In this document: piece after piece, positions 1 through 5,248 of the stretch
How the letters are laid out: each line of letters starts with the position of its first letter
Position numbering within the stretch: position 1 is the stretch's first letter
DNA from: Candidatus Cloacimonadota bacterium
GTDB taxonomy: Bacteria > Cloacimonadota > Cloacimonadia > Cloacimonadales > TCS61
Length of the DNA: 5,248 nucleotides
Assembly: GCA_030667725.1 (NCBI GenBank)
Contig: DAOUVH010000105.1
Coordinates: 1-5,248 of the forward strand
Direction of reading: 5' to 3'
The notes under the pieces: model-generated
Databases searched by the model: none
Seen by the model: the letters and a program-made list of their open reading frames with translations, nothing else
What the model was told of the DNA's origin: nothing
Translations under genes and position numbers: made by a program

Positions 1-3000
1 AAAAATAACCTGGCAGGATAACTGCGATTTTGAGACCGGATTTATTATCGAACGAAGAAATATGAACACGCAATATAAGGTGATAGGAAAAGTCTCTGTT
101 GATGAAACAGCGTTTGTAGATAAAAAATTGATAGTAGGAGAAAAGTACTATTATCAAATTAAAGCTGAATCTGAATTAAACGAGTCATTAGCTTCTGATA
201 AAATTACTGTAGAAACTGAATTCCCTGCCCCTGCCAATTTTAAGGTGAAAGCTCTAGATGATCAATCTATACGCCTTACCTGGGAAGATGGCTATGAATA
301 TGAAAACGGCTTTAAAATTGAGAGAAAAACCGGTAATGATGAATTTGAGGAAATTGCAGCTGTAGAACCAAACTCACGTTATTACGTTGATAATGAATTA
401 AAAGATGGTGAAACATATAGTTATATTATAAAGGCATTTACGGAGATAAATGAATCCAGACCCAGCATTTCATCCTCTACAGAATTAATATTCCCATCGC
501 CTCAACAATTGTATATTGATGTCCTAAATGACCACTCTGCAAAACTGTATTGGGAAGATAGATCCACTTTAGCTCACAGTTATATTCTTGAGCGTAAAGT
601 CAATGATGGCGAATATGAAGAGATCAATCAACCTGGTAAAAACGAGAGAGATTATTTAGATGAAGATTTGCTTTTGGGTGATGAATATACTTACCGGATC
701 AAAGCACTATCCAAAGTAAATGAATCGGAATATTCCAACGAAGTAGGCACTAAAACTGATTTTCCGGGACCTGAGAATCTTTATGCCGAGAATGTCGATG
801 ATCAATCTATTAAATTATTTTGGGAAGACAATTGTACTTTTGAGACAGGATACAGATTAGAAAGAAAGGAAAGCGGTGGTGAATTTCGAGAAATAGCTAA
901 CCTGGAATCAAATGAGACATTCTTTTTAGATACGGATCTCTCTTTTGGAACAACGTATAATTACAGGGTAGTGGCTTATACACCTGCATCCGAATCAGCT
1001 TATTCCAATATTTTATCAGCCAAGACAATATTTCCCGAACCAACCTATCTTTCTGTTCTTATTTTGGATGATCAATCATTAAAATTATCATGGATGGACA
1101 ATTGTACATTTGATACAGGATTCAAAATTGAAAGAAAGACGGGAAAAGAAGATTATATTTTGATCAAAGAACTTCCCGCAACAGCAGATTCCTATTTGGA
1201 TAAAGGACTCATCTACGGTACGCAATATATTTACAGGATTGCAACAGTAACAAAATCTAATTCTTCAAACTATTCAAGCGAGATCATTGCCAAAACAGTA
1301 TTTCCAGAACCTTCCTATCTGAGCTCAGAAGTACTCGACGATAAAACTGCTTTGATCTATTGGGAAGATAACTGCCAATTTGAAACAGGATTCAGGATCG
1401 AAAGAAAAGCCGAGGGCGAAGAATATAAAATTCTTGTACAACTTCCGGCAAATTCAACTTCCTATACAGATGAAAATGTGAAATTTGAAAAAACTCATTA
1501 TTACAGAGTTCAGGCAATTACTTCGATCAATATGTCCGATTATTCCAATGCTGAATACTTGAATACGATATTTCCTCATCCTACAAATCTAAGGGTGGAA
1601 ATCGTTTCTGCCGGTAAGATCAAATTAAACTGGAACGATAATTGTTATTTTGAGAAGGGATATAGAATAGAGAGAAGCCAAAATGGATCTGATTTTAACC
1701 TGATCAAAAAAGCAAATCCCAATACCACAGAATTTATGGATGGAGACCTTAAATACGATGTGGAGTATTCTTATCGAGTTCAAGCCTTTACAGATGTAAA
1801 TAAATCTCATCATACAAATACAGTCTCGGAATATTACGGGTTGCTTGTTCCGGGAAATTTTAATATTTCGGTTGTTGCTGATCGGCAGGTTAAACTCAGA
1901 TGGGTAGATAATAGCAGTATTGAAGCAGGTTTCAAGATTCAAAGAAGAACTGAGGATAAGGATTTTACAACTATTGCAACAATGCCGGCAAATACTGAAT
2001 CTTACTTCGATTCGGATATAGAGATCCATAAAAAATATTACTATCGAATCTTCAGTTTTTTAAATAGGAATAATTCCCCGGAATCAGAAGCTTACTCGGC
2101 AATTTGTCATTTCGGGAAATTGCGTGTTCCTGAAGATCATCCGACAATTCAAGCAGCAATTAATTTTGCCGTTCCCGGAGATGTCGTGATTGTCCAACCA
2201 GGCATCTATAAAGAGAATATTAATTTTGAAGGTAAGAATATAACCGTCTGTTCTAAATTTCTAACCACTCAGGATAGATCATTCATAACTTCTACCATTA
2301 TTGATGGGAAGAGCTCCGGCAGCGTCGTAAATTTCGAAAGCGAAGAGACCGAAGTAGCAGAACTTATTGGTTTCACGATCCAAAATGGTTCAGGAAACGC
2401 ACACCGTGGCGGCGGCATATTTGTCTATAATTCAAGCCCGACAATTAAAGATGTAGTCATTAAGGACAATGCAGCTGAGAACTTTGGCGGCGGGATCTAT
2501 CTATACAACTCCAATTCTTTAATTGAGAATGTGAAGATCGAGAACAATTTATCTTTAGGAAAGAAGCATGGCTACGGCGGAGGAGTTTATTTAAGTAATT
2601 CTAATCCTGTTCTTAAGAAGATGGAAATTATTAATAACAAAGCCAATGAATTTGGCGGTGGAATTTATATCTACAATTCAAATCCGGAACTCACCGCATG
2701 TGTTATAGCCGGCAATGAAGTTATCGGCACAGAATACGGTTTTGGTGGTGGGATCTATACTCAGTATTCAACCTCTACCTGGCGTAATCTTACCATTAGT
2801 GATAATTCTGCTAAATTTGGAGGTGCGATCTATTGCAATAGTTTTTCTAATCCAAAAATATACAACTCGATTCTGTGGAATAACACTCCCCAAGAAGTAT
2901 GTTTCCACAAATTTGGTGACATAAAAATGACTTTAAGCTATTGTAACATAATGAATGGTGAAGATGGTTTTGAAACAAATAATAATGGCTCATTGTTCTT

Positions 3001-3154
3001 TAAGATGGGAGTGATAAATTCTGATCCCAAATTTAAAGATGCTGCTAATAGAGATTATAATTTGTTAGAAGAATCTCCTTGTATCAATACAGGAGATCCG
3101 TCTGAAGAATTTTTTGATGCTGATGGATCCAGGAACGATATGGGAGCAAAATAA
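1..3154 (+). CDS. Giant FN3-repeat / right-handed beta-helix exported protein (5' partial)
   Basis: The reading frame is open from the window edge (first full codon at position 2) and ends at TAA 3152-3154, giving 1050 visible residues; the true start lies upstream. The ATG at 62 is not the start: the 20 codons before it contain TWQDNC and FETGF, which match the later repeat units in exact phase. Residues 1-703 are eight fibronectin type III-like units (the first incomplete) with the pattern FPxP..L...DD.S..L.WEDNC.FETGF.IERK...Y.YR..A.T..N.S.YSN. Residues 707-about 960 are a pectate-lyase-like parallel beta-helix, opening with HPTIQAAINFAVPGD and QPGIYKENI, followed by six GGGIY-type rungs. 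The tail contains SDPKFKDAANRDYNL and SPCINTGDP and stops at DMGAK. FN3 chains typically act as spacers, and such beta-helices bind or cleave polysaccharide or act as adhesin stalks; no catalytic residues are recognisable. A surface or extracellular location is inferred. No membrane segment or C-terminal sorting domain is visible. Confidence 0.9.
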   Translation, partial: KITWQDNCDFETGFIIERRNMNTQYKVIGKVSVDETAFVDKKLIVGEKYYYQIKAESELNESLASDKITVETEFPAPANFKVKALDDQSIRLTWEDGYEYENGFKIERKTGNDEFEEIAAVEPNSRYYVDNELKDGETYSYIIKAFTEINESRPSISSSTELIFPSPQQLYIDVLNDHSAKLYWEDRSTLAHSYILERKVNDGEYEEINQPGKNERDYLDEDLLLGDEYTYRIKALSKVNESEYSNEVGTKTDFPGPENLYAENVDDQSIKLFWEDNCTFETGYRLERKESGGEFREIANLESNETFFLDTDLSFGTTYNYRVVAYTPASESAYSNILSAKTIFPEPTYLSVLILDDQSLKLSWMDNCTFDTGFKIERKTGKEDYILIKELPATADSYLDKGLIYGTQYIYRIATVTKSNSSNYSSEIIAKTVFPEPSYLSSEVLDDKTALIYWEDNCQFETGFRIERKAEGEEYKILVQLPANSTSYTDENVKFEKTHYYRVQAITSINMSDYSNAEYLNTIFPHPTNLRVEIVSAGKIKLNWNDNCYFEKGYRIERSQNGSDFNLIKKANPNTTEFMDGDLKYDVEYSYRVQAFTDVNKSHHTNTVSEYYGLLVPGNFNISVVADRQVKLRWVDNSSIEAGFKIQRRTEDKDFTTIATMPANTESYFDSDIEIHKKYYYRIFSFLNRNNSPESEAYSAICHFGKLRVPEDHPTIQAAINFAVPGDVVIVQPGIYKENINFEGKNITVCSKFLTTQDRSFITSTIIDGKSSGSVVNFESEETEVAELIGFTIQNGSGNAHRGGGIFVYNSSPTIKDVVIKDNAAENFGGGIYLYNSNSLIENVKIENNLSLGKKHGYGGGVYLSNSNPVLKKMEIINNKANEFGGGIYIYNSNPELTACVIAGNEVIGTEYGFGGGIYTQYSTSTWRNLTISDNSAKFGGAIYCNSFSNPKIYNSILWNNTPQEVCFHKFGDIKMTLSYCNIMNGEDGFETNNNGSLFFKMGVINSDPKFKDAANRDYNLLEESPCINTGDPSEEFFDADGSRNDMGAK
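2..2110 (+). repeat. Tandem array of eight FN3-like units, exact 270-nt period
   Basis: Unit boundaries, marked by FPxP or its aligned equivalent, fall at 221, 491, 761, 1031, 1301, 1571 and 1841, with the next aligned Phe at 2111. Every interval is exactly 270 nt (90 residues). The incomplete first unit (2-220) is in the same phase. Conserved landmarks are W-x-D-N-C, the G-[FY]-x-[IL]-[EQ]-R core, and the Y-x-Y-x-[IV] strand before the Asn/Ser-rich loop. Units 4-6 are closest to the consensus. Units 2, 3 and 8 have lost the Cys, and unit 3 has also lost the FETGF motif. The DNA has mostly diverged, but an 11-nt stretch gatgatcaatc recurs at 257, 797 and 1067 at unit spacing. Assignment to FN3 is from motif pattern; a related Ig-like fold is possible. 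Confidence 0.88.
2120..3151 (+). other. Beta-helix (pectin-lyase-like) domain with GGGIY rungs
   Basis: This is the C-terminal domain of the first gene. The opening motif (TIQAAI, PGDVVIVQPGIY, ENINFEGKNITV) is the typical N-terminal cap and first rungs of pectin-lyase-like proteins. Six Gly-rich rungs then start at 2408, 2486, 2576, 2654, 2744 and 2819, each carrying GG[GA][IV][YF], most followed by an NSNP-like turn and an I..N stretch. The rungs resemble the GGA[IL]/FxxN repeats of chlamydial Pmp-type adhesins. The spacing alternates 26, 30, 26, 30 and 25 residues, so the true unit is a pair of rungs of about 56 residues. The final segment (about 3029-3151) matches the usual end of such domains in this type of protein. 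Confidence 0.82.
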
Positions 3155-3177
3155 AAAAAAATAAGAAGATATAATTC

Positions 3178-3185
3178 AGGAGGAG
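3178..3185 (+). promoter_or_regulatory. Strong Shine-Dalgarno for the OmpA-family gene
   Basis: AGGAGGAG lies six bases before the ATG at 3192 and supports that start. It sits in the 37-nt gap after the upstream stop codon. No hairpin terminator and little room for a promoter exist in that gap, so translation is probably from a transcript that starts upstream. Confidence 0.85.
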
Positions 3186-3191
3186 TGGTAG

Positions 3192-4715
3192 ATGACAAAA
3201 AAAACAAGGATCGCATTATTCATAATCTGTATGATTGTACTGGCGAGCAGTAATGTTTTTGCTCAGATCTTTCAAAGACAGATATTCACGGGACTTCATG
3301 GCAATGCTACAAAATTGATCGGTGGAGAAGAGGACGATAGTACAGTTAGGATATTAGGAGAGTTTAACGGTGGATACTTCATCACCCGTAAAATTGGGGT
3401 TGGTATTGAAGCCGGTTATGGCTTTGTTACCGTTCGTGATAAAGATCAACTTCTGGAAGTGATGAGTCATCTTATAGAAAAAGAGGATGCTCCCTTTAAA
3501 ACAACCTTTATCCCGATCTCTGTTTTTGGACGTTATAACCTGATCAAAGATCAGAACTGGATCCCATACCTCACTGGTGGGATGGGTGTTATGATGTGGA
3601 ATTGTGAAAACACAGACACCGGTACTGAGATCACTTCCGGCAACAATTTTATTGCTAATGTCGGTGGTGGTATTGAATGGGAAATATCCCGTACTGTTGC
3701 TCTCGATTTTGGTGTAAAATATCAAAGAATATTTAACCAGGATCAAGATATGTCCGGTGAAGGTGAATCGTATGCTCTTGGTAGAAAAGATGTTCAATCA
3801 GGAAATCTATCTGCCGGTTTTGGTATAACTCTGCGCTTTGGCGGCTGGAGAGATACCGATGGTGACGGAATTGAAGATAAACTCGATAAGTGTCCTCTCA
3901 TTCCTGAAGATTTTGATGATTTCGAAGATGAAGATGGTTGTCCTGATTATGATAATGATGCCGATGCTTTGGCTGATTCAGTTGAAACAAATACGGGAAC
4001 ATTTATCAGTGCCGATAGTACAGGAACAGATCCCAACGTAGCCGATACAGATATGGATGAAGTTAATGATTATGACGAGGTTTATACTTATAAAACTGAT
4101 CCACTTTCAGTTGATACAGATGCTGACAGTCTGAGTGATGGAGATGAGATCAATAACTACCAGACTGATCCTAATTCAATGGATACCGATGGTGATAATT
4201 TGAATGATGGTGATGAAATATTCACTCACCAGACTGATCCGCTAAATGCTGACACAGACGGTGATGGATTCCTGGATGGAGTTGATCAATGTCCATTAGA
4301 ACCGGAAACATTTAATGGCTTCCAAGATGCTGATGGTTGTCCTGATAAGAAACCGGAAATCATTTTTGAGAAGAAGTCACCAATTATTCTGGATGGCGTG
4401 AACTTCAAAGTAGGAAGCTCTGAATTGACTGATGGTGCGAAGAATGTACTTGGCAAAGTTGTTAGAACGTTGAAGGATTACAAAGAAATGTACCTTGAGA
4501 TCAGCGGGCATACAGATAGCTCAGGTTCCAGAGCGCTTAATATGAAGTTATCTAGACAAAGAGCTGAATCTGTTCGACGTTATCTGATCAATCAGGGAAT
4601 TGAAGAATTCAGATTACGCGCTATTGGTCTTGGTCCTGACCATCCTGTAACTTCCAACAAAACAAAAGCAGGACGAGCAAAAAATAGACGTATCGAGTTC
4701 TTTAGAACAAAATAA
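3192..4715 (+). CDS. OmpA-family outer-membrane protein with expanded TSP3-like calcium-binding linker
   Basis: This is a complete gene of 507 residues. Residues 1-24 are a signal peptide: KK at 3-4, a hydrophobic core at 7-18, and a likely cut after VFA. Residues 25-217 look like an 8-stranded-type OMP barrel, with alternating aromatic and Gly strands, for example near 69-79, 124-134 and 205-217. Residues 221-386 are Asp-rich TSP3-like calcium-binding repeats. Two matched Cys modules (C234/C250 and C367/C383, each CP....DGCPD, 16 apart) flank three 23-residue TDP....DTD.D...DGDE units. Residues about 390-507 are an OmpA C-terminal domain. D442 (in GHTD) and R457 (in LSRQRAES) are in the positions and spacing of the residues that hold diaminopimelate in OmpA, and NRRIEF is present near the end. 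The protein likely spans the outer membrane and binds peptidoglycan. It is co-oriented with the upstream repeat protein, which it may accompany or anchor; that link is inferred. Confidence 0.92.
   Translation: MTKKTRIALFIICMIVLASSNVFAQIFQRQIFTGLHGNATKLIGGEEDDSTVRILGEFNGGYFITRKIGVGIEAGYGFVTVRDKDQLLEVMSHLIEKEDAPFKTTFIPISVFGRYNLIKDQNWIPYLTGGMGVMMWNCENTDTGTEITSGNNFIANVGGGIEWEISRTVALDFGVKYQRIFNQDQDMSGEGESYALGRKDVQSGNLSAGFGITLRFGGWRDTDGDGIEDKLDKCPLIPEDFDDFEDEDGCPDYDNDADALADSVETNTGTFISADSTGTDPNVADTDMDEVNDYDEVYTYKTDPLSVDTDADSLSDGDEINNYQTDPNSMDTDGDNLNDGDEIFTHQTDPLNADTDGDGFLDGVDQCPLEPETFNGFQDADGCPDKKPEIIFEKKSPIILDGVNFKVGSSELTDGAKNVLGKVVRTLKDYKEMYLEISGHTDSSGSRALNMKLSRQRAESVRRYLINQGIEEFRLRAIGLGPDHPVTSNKTKAGRAKNRRIEFFRTK
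4026..4232 (+). repeat. Three tandem 23-residue (69-nt) Asp-rich repeats in the OmpA-family gene
   Basis: Units run 4026-4094, 4095-4163 and 4164-4232, with a fourth partial start at 4233. Each reads TDP...DTD.D...D.DE followed by an aromatic-containing turn, and there are no indels. The DxDxDxxxDxxE spacing is that of bacterial TSP3-like calcium-binding loops. They are inserted between two Cys-bracketed modules and lengthen the linker between the barrel and the peptidoglycan-binding domain. Confidence 0.85.
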
Positions 4716-4737
4716 TAGGTTAGATAAGCTGTAAATT

Positions 4738-4768
4738 AAGGACCCGGTTTCGACCGGGTTCTTTTTTT
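4738..4768 (+). terminator. Intrinsic terminator after the OmpA-family gene
   Basis: The stem GACCCGGT (4741-4748) pairs with ACCGGGTT (4753-4760) around a TTCG tetraloop (4749-4752), with one G-T pair. The stem can extend outward through 4738-4740 with 4761-4763. A run of seven T (4762-4768) follows directly. It lies 22 nt after the stop codon and should end the transcript carrying both upstream genes. Confidence 0.93.
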
Positions 4769-4851
4769 GTGAGTGGTATTATTATAGCATAAATTATAAA
4801 CTTAATTTTAAGGAACTGGAAAAATAGAACAAACCGAAATCGTGAAAAGGT

Positions 4852-4878
4852 TTGACAGAATAAAATAAAAAATATTTT
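4852..4878 (+). promoter_or_regulatory. Candidate sigma70-like promoter for the downstream membrane-protein gene
   Basis: A perfect TTGACA (4852-4857) is followed by TATTTT (4873-4878) after a 15-nt spacer, shorter than the ideal 17. It would give a leader of roughly 130 nt before the ATG at 5017. In such AT-rich DNA a chance -10 is likely, so only the TTGACA is notable. Confidence 0.3.
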
Positions 4879-5005
4879 CTTGAGAAGTAATTTTGCAAAG
4901 AGAATAGCATCATTCTGAATTCAACTTGTACAAAAGAATAAGTGTAAGGCAATAGATTAGAAAATCTTAAATCAAAAGCAGCTTATAAAAGAGTTAGAAA
5001 ATGAA

Positions 5006-5010
5006 TGAGG
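5006..5010 (+). promoter_or_regulatory. Ribosome binding site deciding the start at 5017
   Basis: TGAGG ends six bases before the ATG at 5017. The ATG at 5001 overlaps this site, is in another frame and stops at 5039, so 5017 is the better start. Confidence 0.6.
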
Positions 5011-5016
5011 TACAAA

Positions 5017-5248
5017 ATGTTAAAGATACTACTGAATAATAAATATAAAATTTCTATTTCGATCATCTTTGGTTTTCTTGGATTTTTCATTAATTTCCAG
5101 ACAATAATGTTTCCGTTTGGAGAATATACAGCTGTCATATTATTTGGATTATTGTTTCCCATGCTGATAACCTTGAGCTGGGGTTGGAAATACGGCTTGC
5201 TTTCTGCCTTAGCCGGGGGCTGCCAAACTATGTGGTGGCTTTGGGGTC
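5017..5248 (+). CDS. Polytopic membrane protein, N-terminus (3' partial), possibly a sensor
   Basis: The frame is open from ATG 5017 to the window edge, giving 77 residues. A short basic, polar start (K3, K9, K11) leads into three hydrophobic segments at about 12-27, 38-54 and 59-76, joined by very short loops (QTIMFPFGEY and GWK). The last part is unusually rich in Trp (W55, W57, W73, W74, W76), with GWKYGLLSALAGG in between. The loop lengths and the absence of a cleavable signal suggest an integral inner-membrane domain. The pattern reminds me of N-terminal membrane sensor regions found in front of PAS, histidine-kinase or diguanylate-cyclase domains, but the output part lies beyond the window, so a transporter or another membrane protein cannot be excluded. 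It lies downstream of a terminator and so is probably transcribed on its own. Confidence 0.75.
   Translation, partial: MLKILLNNKYKISISIIFGFLGFFINFQTIMFPFGEYTAVILFGLLFPMLITLSWGWKYGLLSALAGGCQTMWWLWG

Larger units (their letters stand above)
4769..5016. other. AT-rich intergenic region, no gene seen
   Basis: This 248-nt stretch between the terminator and the next gene is very A-rich and has stop codons in all frames. I see no tRNA, small RNA or riboswitch fold. It contains a possible promoter near 4852-4878, a short inverted repeat (CAAACC 4830-4835 with GGTTTG 4849-4854), and two 8-bp palindromes (TGAATTCA 4916-4923 and TTGTACAA 4926-4933) whose significance is unknown. Confidence 0.7.

Noticed and set aside
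62..64. ATG at 62 as the start of the FN3 / beta-helix gene
   Set aside because: No ribosome binding site precedes it, and the 20 in-frame codons before it match the WxDNC...FETGF core of the later units in exact 90-residue phase. The gene is simply cut by the window edge.
1625..2029. Open frame on the minus strand inside the FN3 array
   Set aside because: It is antisense to a clearly coding repeat unit, has no recognisable motif and no convincing start context.
2715..2924. Second-frame open reading frame inside the beta-helix region
   Set aside because: It overlaps a well-supported coding frame and has no ribosome binding site or family resemblance.
3354..3797. Open frame on the minus strand inside the OmpA-family gene
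   Set aside because: It is the complement of the barrel-coding sequence, and the low-complexity translation resembles no family.
3838..4041. Second-frame open reading frame over the Asp-rich repeats
   Set aside because: The Met/Ile-rich translation is a by-product of GAT-rich repeat DNA read out of frame.
4916..4933. Two 8-bp palindromes (TGAATTCA and TTGTACAA) as a regulator site
   Set aside because: They are short, unrelated to each other, not clearly placed relative to a promoter, and expected by chance in AT-rich DNA.
5001..5039. 12-codon open frame as a leader peptide before the membrane-protein gene
   Set aside because: Its ATG overlaps the ribosome binding site of the real gene; it lacks its own site and shows no attenuator-like hairpin.
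1..5248. Mobile element, CRISPR, toxin-antitoxin or defence system
   Set aside because: No transposase, terminal inverted repeats, spacer-repeat array or toxin/antitoxin gene pair is visible. The tandem repeats are all in-frame protein repeats.

Overview
The window looks like a piece of an AT-rich chromosome from a Gram-negative bacterium. A signal-peptide OmpA-family protein with a beta-barrel, calcium-binding aspartate repeats and a peptidoglycan-binding domain implies an outer membrane and diaminopimelate peptidoglycan. Large FN3 plus right-handed beta-helix proteins ending in SPCINTGDP...DMGA are common in the FCB superphylum. My impression from family style is Cloacimonadota or a relative, but no marker gene here proves it. 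All genes read on the + strand.

Layout. (1) Positions 1-3154 hold the 3' part of a giant secreted or surface protein whose start lies before the window. It has at least eight fibronectin type III units, all in an exact 90-residue (270-nt) register, then a parallel beta-helix domain with GGGIY rungs, and stops abruptly after DMGA-K. (2) After a 37-nt gap with a strong Shine-Dalgarno, 3192-4715 encodes a complete 507-residue OmpA-type protein: signal peptide, N-terminal barrel, TSP3-like aspartate repeats expanded by a 23-residue tandem repeat, and a C-terminal OmpA domain with its key residues intact. A textbook intrinsic terminator (4738-4768) follows. (3) Positions 4769-5016 are an AT-rich intergenic region with a weak promoter candidate. 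(4) From 5017 to the window end is the N-terminus of a polytopic membrane protein, cut off by the window edge.

How the genes may work together. The first two genes probably form one transcription unit, since no terminator is visible between them and there is one after the second. One encodes a long, repeat-built exported protein and the other an outer-membrane protein that can clamp to peptidoglycan. A joint role in cell-surface architecture or adhesion is plausible, but it is inferred from context only. The third gene appears to be an independent unit, possibly a membrane sensor. I see no RNA genes, insertion sequences, CRISPR arrays or defence genes. The main points of interest are the strict repeat architecture, the missing C-terminal sorting domain and the expanded linker of the OmpA protein.
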